From Pseudaquabacterium pictum (GTDB lineage: Bacteria > Pseudomonadota > Gammaproteobacteria > Burkholderiales > Burkholderiaceae_C): a stretch of DNA of 64,000 bases. A program made the position numbers and the translations under genes. The stretch spans positions 1-64,000 of the forward strand of contig NZ_BJCL01000023.1 in assembly GCF_005403045.1 (NCBI RefSeq). The letters run 5' to 3'. Positions 27,989-34,836 of this stretch are shown one piece after another (the first letter of the stretch is position 1; every line of letters starts with the position of its first letter). The notes under the pieces are model-generated. The model did no database searches, was not told the origin of the DNA, and worked only from the letters and a program-made list of their open reading frames with translations.

Positions 27989-30655
27989 TCAGTGCAGCGC
28001 CAGCGGCGCTGGCGAGGTGTGCGCCCAGGGCGTCAGCGGCGTGCCGCCGCCGTCTGGCTGCGGCAGCGGCGGCACGCCGGCCTCGGCACGGCGCAGATCG
28101 ACCAGGGCGGTGGCGGCTGCCATCTCGGGGCTGAGCGGGCGGGCCAGCAGGTAGCCCTGGCCGAACTCGCAGCCCAGGTTGCGCAGCTGCGCCAGCTGCG
28201 CCGGCGTCTCGATGCCTTCGGCGATCACCGTCTTGCCCAAGGCCTGGCCCAGGGTGATGACGGCGCGCACCACCTCGGTGTCCTTGCTCTCGGCCTGGCC
28301 CTCCTGCAGGCGCTGCACGAAGCTGCGGTCGATCTTCAGGCTGGTGATCGGCAGCGTCGACAGGTAGGCCAGCGACGAGTAGCCGGTCCCGAAGTCGTCG
28401 ACGCTCAGGCCCACGCCGATCTCGCGCAGCTGCGCCATCACCGCCAGCGCGCTGTCGAGCCGGTGCATCAGCGTGCTCTCGGTGATCTCCAGCGTCAGCT
28501 GGCGCGGCTCCAGCCCGTTGGCCAGCAGCGCCGCGGCCACCTGCTGCACGAAGCTGGCGCGGCACATGTCGGTGCCCGAGACATTGACATGCACCCGCGG
28601 CTTGTGGTTTTCCATGCCCATCTGCTGGAAGGCCTTGAGCTGGGCGCAGGCGGTGCTCAGCACCCAGGCGGTGAGCGCGCCGATCTGCGCCGATTCCTCG
28701 GCAATGGGCACGAAGGTGGACGGCGGCACCGGACCCAGTTCGGGGTGGTTCCAGCGCACCAGGGCCTCGAAACTGTCGATGCGGCCGGTGGACAGCCGGT
28801 AGATCGGCTGGAAGGCGAGGCTCAACTGGGCATTGCCGGCCGACCCGGCGGCGGGGATGGCGCGGCGCAGGTCGCGCTCCAGGTTGACCTGGGCGGCCAG
28901 CTGGGCGCGCAGGCTGGCATCGAACAGCGCGATGCGCGCCCGGCCGGCGGCCTTGGCGCGGTACATCGCGATGTCGGCATCGCGCAGCACATCGCCCGGC
29001 GTCTCGTAGCCGATGCTGCTGAAGGTGATGCCGATGCTGGCGCTGCTGGTCACCTCGGTGCCGTCCAGGTTGTAGGGCTGGGCCAGCGACTTCTGCAGCC
29101 GCTCGGCCATCGGCATCACGTCGGCATCCTGCGCCAGCTGCTCGACCAGGATGGCGAATTCGTCGCCGCCCAGCCGGCCGACCGTGTCCACAGGCCGCAC
29201 ATGCTGGCGGATGCGCTGGGCCACCAGCGTCAGGAAGCGGTCGCCGGCGCTGTGGCCCAGGGTGTCGTTGATCAGCTTGAAGCGGTCGAAGTCCAGGTAC
29301 ATCACCGCGAAGCGGTGCTTCGGGTCGACGCGGCAGCGCTCGATGGCCAGGGCCAGGCAGGTGCCGAAGCGGATGCGGTTGGCCAGTGAGGTGAGGCTGT
29401 CGTGGTAGGCGATGTGCTGCAGCTGGGTCTCGGCCTCGCGGCGGGCGGTGATGTCCTGCGCCTGCAGGATCAGCCGCGGCGCGCTGGCGTTGCGGTCGCT
29501 GAAGAAGCCGCTGTGCATGGCCACGTGCACCACGCTGCCGTCGCCGCGCTGGCAGCGCAGCTCCATCATGGTGTCGCGGCCGTCGCCCTGCTGCAGGTGG
29601 CGCCAGATGCGGGTCAGCATCTCCACGTCTTCCGGGTGCACATGCTGCTTGAAGTTGCGCCCGGTCAGTGCCGTCTCGGCGCAGCCCAGCAGCTTGCCCA
29701 TGGCCGCATTGGCCTGCAGCACCAGGCCGGCGGCGTCGACCAGCGCCATGCCGATGGCCGCATGCGAGAAGGCGCTGTGGAAGCGCTGCTCGCTCTCGCG
29801 CAGCTCCAGCAGGTGGCGGGCCGACTGCTGGGCCTCGCGCTCGGCGGCCTCGATGCGCACCGCCTGGGCCTGCTCGTCGGATTCCCGCTGGCGGAAGTGG
29901 TAGTGCAGCATCACCAGCAGCAGCACGATGATGGGCACGGCGCCGATCATCACGCCCACGCCGCTGGTCTTGAAGGCCTGCACCAGCAGACCGGCGATGA
30001 AGGCGCTGGCCGCGAAGGTGGTGCCCACCCAGCCGAAGCTGGACAGGAAGGCCACCAGGCGCAGCGGCTCCTTGCGCTTGAGGTGCACCACCGCGGTGAT
30101 CAGCAGGGTGTTGAAGATGAAGTGCACGATGGCCGCGCCCATGGCCAGCAGCAGGGCCAGGGCCTCGGCCAGGCCGCTGCCGTCGTGCAGGCGGCCGGTG
30201 ATGGCGTGCAGCAGCGTGCCCACCGCGGTCATCGACACCGCGGCCGCGGCCGGGCTGACCAGCCGGCTGGTCCAGCGCTTGGAGGTGCGGGCCGAGCCGA
30301 TGAAGGCCTCGCCGGCCGCCGCCACCGCGGCAGCGGCCGGCCCCTGCATCAGCAGCAGCAGCATGATGAACACCTCGCCGGCGGCGAAGGAGTTCTTCGA
30401 GCCCGGGATGCGCACCGGGAACAGCCCGGCCAGCATGGCCACCGCGCAGCCGAACAGCACCTGCAGCTGCATCGACAGCCCCAGCCCGGCCAGCTGCTGC
30501 AGGCTGTGCAGCAGCACCAGGGCGCCCAGGCCCACCAGCGCCCACCAGTAGGTGGCGGCGCCGGCGTTGTAGTCGGGCATCAGCGCCGCATGCAGCCGCT
30601 GCCAGGGATGGCGGGGCGGCGGGGGGGCGGCGGATGGTTCAGTGGGCGTCGACAT
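27989..30655 (-). CDS. Membrane GGDEF-EAL protein with PAS domain
   Basis: 888 residues. Six or more membrane helices (about 40-255), a PAS domain (about 290-410; QRFHSAFSHAAIGMALVD), a GGDEF domain (about 420-590) with intact RLGGDEFA signature, and an EAL domain (about 610-860) with EALVRW, EITEST, DDFGTGYSSL and LKIDRSFV motifs. Both catalytic signatures appear intact, so it may make or degrade c-di-GMP. A sigma-28-like promoter lies 73-100 bases upstream, tying it to the flagellar regulon. The next gene is a PilZ protein. Confidence 0.93.
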   Translation of the reverse strand: MSTPTEPSAAPPPPRHPWQRLHAALMPDYNAGAATYWWALVGLGALVLLHSLQQLAGLGLSMQLQVLFGCAVAMLAGLFPVRIPGSKNSFAAGEVFIMLLLLMQGPAAAAVAAAGEAFIGSARTSKRWTSRLVSPAAAAVSMTAVGTLLHAITGRLHDGSGLAEALALLLAMGAAIVHFIFNTLLITAVVHLKRKEPLRLVAFLSSFGWVGTTFAASAFIAGLLVQAFKTSGVGVMIGAVPIIVLLLVMLHYHFRQRESDEQAQAVRIEAAEREAQQSARHLLELRESEQRFHSAFSHAAIGMALVDAAGLVLQANAAMGKLLGCAETALTGRNFKQHVHPEDVEMLTRIWRHLQQGDGRDTMMELRCQRGDGSVVHVAMHSGFFSDRNASAPRLILQAQDITARREAETQLQHIAYHDSLTSLANRIRFGTCLALAIERCRVDPKHRFAVMYLDFDRFKLINDTLGHSAGDRFLTLVAQRIRQHVRPVDTVGRLGGDEFAILVEQLAQDADVMPMAERLQKSLAQPYNLDGTEVTSSASIGITFSSIGYETPGDVLRDADIAMYRAKAAGRARIALFDASLRAQLAAQVNLERDLRRAIPAAGSAGNAQLSLAFQPIYRLSTGRIDSFEALVRWNHPELGPVPPSTFVPIAEESAQIGALTAWVLSTACAQLKAFQQMGMENHKPRVHVNVSGTDMCRASFVQQVAAALLANGLEPRQLTLEITESTLMHRLDSALAVMAQLREIGVGLSVDDFGTGYSSLAYLSTLPITSLKIDRSFVQRLQEGQAESKDTEVVRAVITLGQALGKTVIAEGIETPAQLAQLRNLGCEFGQGYLLARPLSPEMAAATALVDLRRAEAGVPPLPQPDGGGTPLTPWAHTSPAPLALH

Positions 30656-30727
30656 CGCTCGGGCCCCACGGCGGACGGGCCCCGACCGGGCACCGTGACG
30701 CCGCCTTCACAGGGGCAGTTCCCCTGG

Positions 30728-30755
30728 TTGTCGGCTCCCGTGGGGCCAACTTGAG
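30728..30755 (-). promoter_or_regulatory. Sigma-28 (FliA)-type promoter for the GGDEF-EAL gene
   Basis: On the minus strand, CTCAAGTT (complement of 30748-30755), a 12-base spacer and GCCGACAA (complement of 30728-30735). The E. coli sigma-28 consensus is TAAAGTTT-N11-GCCGATAA; aligning on TCAAGTTG the spacing is the same N11, with 7 of 8 matches in the -10. It falls in the gap between the subtilase stop and the GGDEF-EAL start. Confidence 0.7.
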
Positions 30756-30768
30756 CGCCGGCCGTCGA

Positions 30769-33000
30769 TCAGGGCTCGGCCACCGGCATGCCGGCGGTGC
30801 GGGCCTGGGTGTTGCCGCTGGTGCTCTCGCTCAGAACGACGCCTTCGCTCAGCACCACGCCCTCGCTCAGCACGATGCCTTCGCTCAGCACGATGCCCTC
30901 GCTCAGCACGATGCCCTCGCTCAGCACGATGCCCTCGCTCAGCACGACGCCTTCGCTCAGCACGATGCCGCTGGCGAGCGTCTGGCCGCTGCCGCTGATC
31001 AGCCATTGCGACAAGGTGGTGGTCGGCGTGAACATGCCGGTCTTGCCGATCAGCGAGCTGGTGCCCACCAGGCTGGTGGCCAGGCGAACGCCCGGGCCCA
31101 GCAGCGCGCCCGAAGGCGCCACCACCTCATCGAACCACTGCGGCACGCTGTTGGCCGGCGAGGTGAGGCTGGCCGGCCAGTAGCCGAGCTGCACCTGCCG
31201 CGCCTGGTTGCCCACCCAGTTCATGCGCGGGTTGTAGATCGGCTGGTACTGGGTGAACAGCGCGGTGCCGGTGGCGATGTGGCGGCCGCCGACGATCACC
31301 GTGCGCGACCAGTTGAAGGTCTGGCCGTTGATGGTGGAGGTGGGCGTGGGCAGCGCGGTCAGGTTGATCGGCTGGCCCGGCAGCAGGGTGCCGGCCGCCA
31401 CGCGGCTGGCGATGTCGGTGCGCAGGGCGCGTGCCATGCGCACCGCGCCATCGATGTTGAGCATGCCGGCGCCCTGCTCCACCAGGCTGGCGCCGGGCAG
31501 CGGCTGGGCGCTGTACTGCAGGATGGCCTTGACCAGCGGCGGCGTCAGCCCCGGATTGGCCTGCAGCATCAGCGCCACGGCGCCCGAGACCACCGGCGCC
31601 GACACCGAGGTGCCGCTGAGCATCATCAGCGTCTGGCTGAAGGTCTGGCCTGTCAGGCCGGTCAGCAGGGCCGGGTTGCGCGAGGCCAGCAGGTTCCACT
31701 GCCCCAGACTGGAGGTGGAGGCGGCGCTGACCAGCGCATTGCCGGGGGCCACCAGGTCGGGCTTGATCAGGTTGTCGACCATGCGCTGGCCGTTGGACAG
31801 GACCACCGCACCGCGGGTGGGCCCGCGCGAGCTGAAGTTGTTGACAACGTCGTCGCTGCGGCCCGGCGTGAGCTTCATGTTCGACGAGCCGACGGTGAGC
31901 ACCGACGGGTCATGCCCCGGCGAACCGATGGTGCCCATGGTGGTCTTGCCGGTGGCCTGGCCGTAATTGCCGGCCGCAGCCACCACCACGATGCCGGTGG
32001 CCGCCACCGCACGGGCCGCCTGGGCCAGCGGATCCTGCACCCAGGAGGTGGTGGAGCCGGCCGACAGGCTCATGTTGACGATGCGGATGTTGTACTGGCG
32101 GGCGTTGTAGAGCACCCAGTCCAGGCCAGCGATCACGTCGGCCACATTGCCGCTGCCGTCGTCGCCCAGCACCTTGACGTCGACGATCGATGCGCCGGGA
32201 GCGATGCCGGTCGTGTCCAGCGCACGGTAGCCGCCGCGGCCGGCGGCGATGGCCGCCACATGGGTGCCGTGGCCGTAGCCGTCGGGCGTGGCCGACAGGT
32301 TGTTGTTGACCGAGGTCTCGTACAGGTTGCGCTCGATGCTGCCCGGCGGCAGCGATGCGGCCCAGCTCAGCTTGGCGCCCTGCCCCACCATGTTGACCTG
32401 GCGCACCACGCGGTTGCCCAGCAGGCCGTTGGCCATGTGCTTGTGGCCGGACATGACGCCGGAATCCAGCACCGCGATGCCGATGCCCTTGCCGTCCAGG
32501 CCGGTGTAATTGGTGGCGCTGCTGTAGGGCCGCACGCTGGCGCTGGTGGCGCCGGTGGTGGTCTCCAGCGTGCTGAAGCTGTGGCGGGTGGTGCGGTTGG
32601 GCGAGATCGAGACCACGTCGTCGCGGTCATCCAGCTCGGCCACGGCCCGGGTGGGCACGGTGACCGACAGCGCCTGCACGCTGGAGAAGGCGGCGTTGAC
32701 CGTGCCACCCAGGCGTTCCACATGGGCCCGCAGCTCCGCCATGCTGCGGTCGCTGGCGTTGCCGACGATGATGGCGTCGACCATGCGCCGGCCGCCGCGG
32801 TTGCGCACCCAGCGCTCGCCGGGCTGCACCGGCGAGTTGACCGCGACTTCCATGTCGCGGGCCAGCTTGCGCGGCTTGCCGGGCTTGCCGGCATGGGCAC
32901 CGATGCCGGTGACCAGCACCACGGTGGCCAGCAGCATGAGCCACATCGGGCGCAGCAGGCGGCGCTCGATGAGCACGATGAACGGCATGATCCAACCCAT
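30769..33000 (-). CDS. Subtilase (S8) with hexapeptide-repeat C-terminus
   Basis: 743 residues. I start at ATG 33000 because AAAGGA sits just upstream on the minus strand; a frame open 12 codons further is not needed. A signal-like hydrophobic segment is at 19-36. An I9-like propeptide follows, then the catalytic domain: D179 (AVLDSGV), H247 (GHGTHVAA), N345 (AAAGN), S465 (SGTSVSAP). After about residue 500 the C-terminal half has no recognised domain and ends in eight copies of G-[IV]-V-L-S-E (about 677-724). It is an exported or surface protease next to fliA; a weak sigma-28-like site precedes it. Confidence 0.88.
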   Translation of the reverse strand: MGWIMPFIVLIERRLLRPMWLMLLATVVLVTGIGAHAGKPGKPRKLARDMEVAVNSPVQPGERWVRNRGGRRMVDAIIVGNASDRSMAELRAHVERLGGTVNAAFSSVQALSVTVPTRAVAELDDRDDVVSISPNRTTRHSFSTLETTTGATSASVRPYSSATNYTGLDGKGIGIAVLDSGVMSGHKHMANGLLGNRVVRQVNMVGQGAKLSWAASLPPGSIERNLYETSVNNNLSATPDGYGHGTHVAAIAAGRGGYRALDTTGIAPGASIVDVKVLGDDGSGNVADVIAGLDWVLYNARQYNIRIVNMSLSAGSTTSWVQDPLAQAARAVAATGIVVVAAAGNYGQATGKTTMGTIGSPGHDPSVLTVGSSNMKLTPGRSDDVVNNFSSRGPTRGAVVLSNGQRMVDNLIKPDLVAPGNALVSAASTSSLGQWNLLASRNPALLTGLTGQTFSQTLMMLSGTSVSAPVVSGAVALMLQANPGLTPPLVKAILQYSAQPLPGASLVEQGAGMLNIDGAVRMARALRTDIASRVAAGTLLPGQPINLTALPTPTSTINGQTFNWSRTVIVGGRHIATGTALFTQYQPIYNPRMNWVGNQARQVQLGYWPASLTSPANSVPQWFDEVVAPSGALLGPGVRLATSLVGTSSLIGKTGMFTPTTTLSQWLISGSGQTLASGIVLSEGVVLSEGIVLSEGIVLSEGIVLSEGIVLSEGVVLSEGVVLSESTSGNTQARTAGMPVAEP
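30829..30969 (-). repeat. 18-base tandem repeat in the subtilase gene
   Basis: Seven full 18-base units and a 15-base partial one, period 18, based on GCTCAGCACGATGCCCTC (plus strand). The middle copies are nearly identical, the outer ones diverged at one to three positions. Each unit encodes E-G-[IV]-V-L-S on the minus strand, so copy-number change by slippage would alter the protein in steps of six residues without frameshift. Confidence 0.9.
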
Positions 33001-33156
33001 CTTCTTGTCCTTTGGCAGAGACAGCCGCGGGAGCACACCCCCCGCATTTGCGTGGGGCGGATGATGGGCAGAAAGGGCCTGTCCAGGGGCCTGGGGGCCA
33101 CCGGACCTGTGTCAATTTGCGCGTGAGGAATTCACGCCCGGCCAGGGCGGCTGGGG

Positions 33157-33184
33157 CCCTCGGCCGCTGTGCGGCGAACTTGAG
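33157..33184 (-). promoter_or_regulatory. Weak sigma-28-like site upstream of the subtilase
   Basis: On the minus strand CTCAAGTT (complement of 33177-33184), a 12-base spacer and GCCGAGGG (complement of 33157-33164). The -35 is good, the -10 matches only its GCCGA half. Position is about 160 bases ahead of the ATG. It is much weaker than the other two sites, so expression through it is speculative. Confidence 0.3.
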
Positions 33185-33191
33185 CGGCGCC

Positions 33192-33211
33192 GGCGTGACA
33201 AGCGTCACGCC
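33192..33211 (-). terminator. Perfect hairpin downstream of fliA
   Basis: GGCGTGAC (33192-33199), loop AAGC, GTCACGCC (33204-33211), 22 bases past the fliA stop. There is no T-run on the minus strand, so it could be an RNA-stability stem or operator rather than a terminator. Confidence 0.4.
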
Positions 33212-33233
33212 AGGCGGTGGTGGTTGGCCGGGC

Positions 33234-33956
33234 CTACCAGGCGCGCAGCTTGCTGCGCAGGCGGGCGATGCTCTGGCTGTGCAGCTGGCAGACGCGGCTC
33301 TCGGTGACCTTCAGCACCGCCGCGATCTCCTTGAGGTTCATGTCGTGCTCGTAGTACATGCTCATCACGTACTGCTCGCGTTCGGGCAGGTTCTTGATGG
33401 CCTCGACCAGCGCCTCGCGCATGCGGCGGTCCTGCAGCATGGCCAGCGGGTTGGCCTCGTCGTCGGCCACATGGCGGTCGAGGTAGTCGTCGTCGCCCTC
33501 GTCGCCGGTCATGTCTTCCAGGTAGACCAGCTGGGTGCCGCGCACCTTGCCCAGCAGATCCTGGTATTCGGACAGGCTCATGCCCATCTCGGCGGCGATC
33601 TCGCTCTCCTGCGGCGCGCGGCCCAGCTTCTGCTCGAGCTTGTGCACCGCACTCTCGATGCTGCGCTGCTGGCGGCGGTCGCCCCGGCTCATCCAGTCGT
33701 TGCCGCGCAGCTCGTCGAGCATGGCGCCGCGGATGCGCTGGGTGGCGAAGGTCTCGAACTGCACGCCATGGGCGGAGTCGAAGCGCGTCAGCGCGTCCGA
33801 CAAGCCGATCATGCCGACCTGGATCAGATCGTCCAGCTCCACGTTGGCAGGCAGCTTGGCGATCATCTGGTGGGCCAGCCGGCGCACCAGCGGGCTGTAC
33901 TGCTTGAGCAACGCGTTGGCGTCGAGGCGGCCCTTGGCGGTGTACATGGTCATCAT
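33234..33956 (-). CDS. fliA: Flagellar sigma factor FliA (sigma-28)
   Basis: 240 residues, standard. Directs RNA polymerase to late flagellar, chemotaxis and related promoters. Region 2 (QYSPLVRRLAHQMIAKLPANVELDDLIQVGMIGLSDALTRFD), region 3 (APQESEIAAEMGMSLSEYQDLL) and region 4 (LPEREQYVMSMYYEHDMNLKEIAAVLKVTESRVCQLHSQSIARLRSKL) are all intact. It starts 12 bases after the FlhG-like gene. Candidate FliA promoters are visible at 30.7, 33.2 and 38.2 kb. No FlgM is in the window. Confidence 0.96.
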   Translation of the reverse strand: MMTMYTAKGRLDANALLKQYSPLVRRLAHQMIAKLPANVELDDLIQVGMIGLSDALTRFDSAHGVQFETFATQRIRGAMLDELRGNDWMSRGDRRQQRSIESAVHKLEQKLGRAPQESEIAAEMGMSLSEYQDLLGKVRGTQLVYLEDMTGDEGDDDYLDRHVADDEANPLAMLQDRRMREALVEAIKNLPEREQYVMSMYYEHDMNLKEIAAVLKVTESRVCQLHSQSIARLRSKLRAW

Positions 33957-33968
33957 GCTCCGGACATT

Positions 33969-34793
33969 TCAGTTCAAGTGGCCGGCGGGCGCGGGCCGGC
34001 GTGCGGCAGGCCGCACAGGGGAGGACACGGGCAATTCGGCCAGCGGATTGGCCGCAGGGCCGCTGGCGGGGGTGGCCATCCGGTCGGCCACCAGGGTGCG
34101 CAGGTCGGCCGTCAGCGGCGCCTGCGCAGGCAACATCGGATCGACCACCGCCACCTGGCGCAGCGCCGCGCCGAGGAAGTGGTCGGCACAGTCGGCCAGG
34201 CGGTCGCCCATGCGGCGGGCACGGCGCTGGCTCACATCGCCAGCCACCACCAGGTCGTAGGCCAGCGCACCCAGGCGCTGCGACAGCAGCTTCATCGAGG
34301 TGTAGGCATGGGTCAGGCTGTCGGGGCGGCTGCCGGCCAGCAGCAGCGGCCGCGGCGTGGCGCCGGCAAACATGCGCCGCAGGTCCAGCGCACCGGCCTG
34401 CAGCAGCACCACATCGGCCTGCACCTGCCCGGCGGCCGTGCCCAGCGCCTCGATGAAGCCGACCAGCGTGGCCCGGCTGTCGAGGAAGTGCATCGGCAAG
34501 CCGCCGGCGGCCAGGTAGGCCACCTGGGGCGACAGGCGCTCGATGCAGGCGGCCAGGTCCACCGTGGCCAGCTGGTGCGCCCGCGAGGCGGAATCGGCCG
34601 CATCCACCACCAGGGTGCGCAGGCCCAGCTCGGCCAGCGCGGCGCACAGCCGCTCCATCACCGCCCCGGCGCCCGGCACATGCGGGTTGTGCACCAGGGG
34701 CAGGAAGCGCAAGGCCTGGCCGGCGAACAGCTGGCGCAGGCCATGGGCCTGGTCACGCGGGGCGGCAGAGCGGCGGAGGGGCTGGGCGGGCAT
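33969..34793 (-). CDS. Degenerate FlhG/FleN-like (MinD-family) protein
   Basis: 274 residues from the ATG complementary to 34791-34793. Position between flhF-type sequence and fliA is that of flhG (fleN), and LRQLFAG near the N-terminus matches the start of FlhG. A MinD-like Rossmann stretch follows (LRTLVVDAADSASRAHQL, and QADVVLLQAG). However, the Walker A KGGxGK loop is absent; the equivalent stretch reads HNPHVPGAGAVMERL. Conserved ATPase activity is therefore unlikely. In polar flagellates FlhG restricts flagellar number by acting on FlhF; here the partner is itself modified. The assignment rests partly on context. Confidence 0.7.
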   Translation of the reverse strand: MPAQPLRRSAAPRDQAHGLRQLFAGQALRFLPLVHNPHVPGAGAVMERLCAALAELGLRTLVVDAADSASRAHQLATVDLAACIERLSPQVAYLAAGGLPMHFLDSRATLVGFIEALGTAAGQVQADVVLLQAGALDLRRMFAGATPRPLLLAGSRPDSLTHAYTSMKLLSQRLGALAYDLVVAGDVSQRRARRMGDRLADCADHFLGAALRQVAVVDPMLPAQAPLTADLRTLVADRMATPASGPAANPLAELPVSSPVRPAARRPAPAGHLN

Positions 34794-34836
34794 GGGCGGT
34801 GGTGGCAGGATGAAGTCGTGGATTGGGGAGGGGGTG

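Noticed and set aside
30829-30969. Possible CRISPR array
   Set aside because: The regular repeats are contiguous with an 18-base period and no spacers, lie in-frame in the subtilase gene and encode a hexapeptide repeat.
33120-33137. Small inverted repeat GCGTGA...TCACGC as an operator
   Set aside because: Only six-base arms, no relation to a promoter core, and chance inverted repeats are common in such GC-rich gaps.
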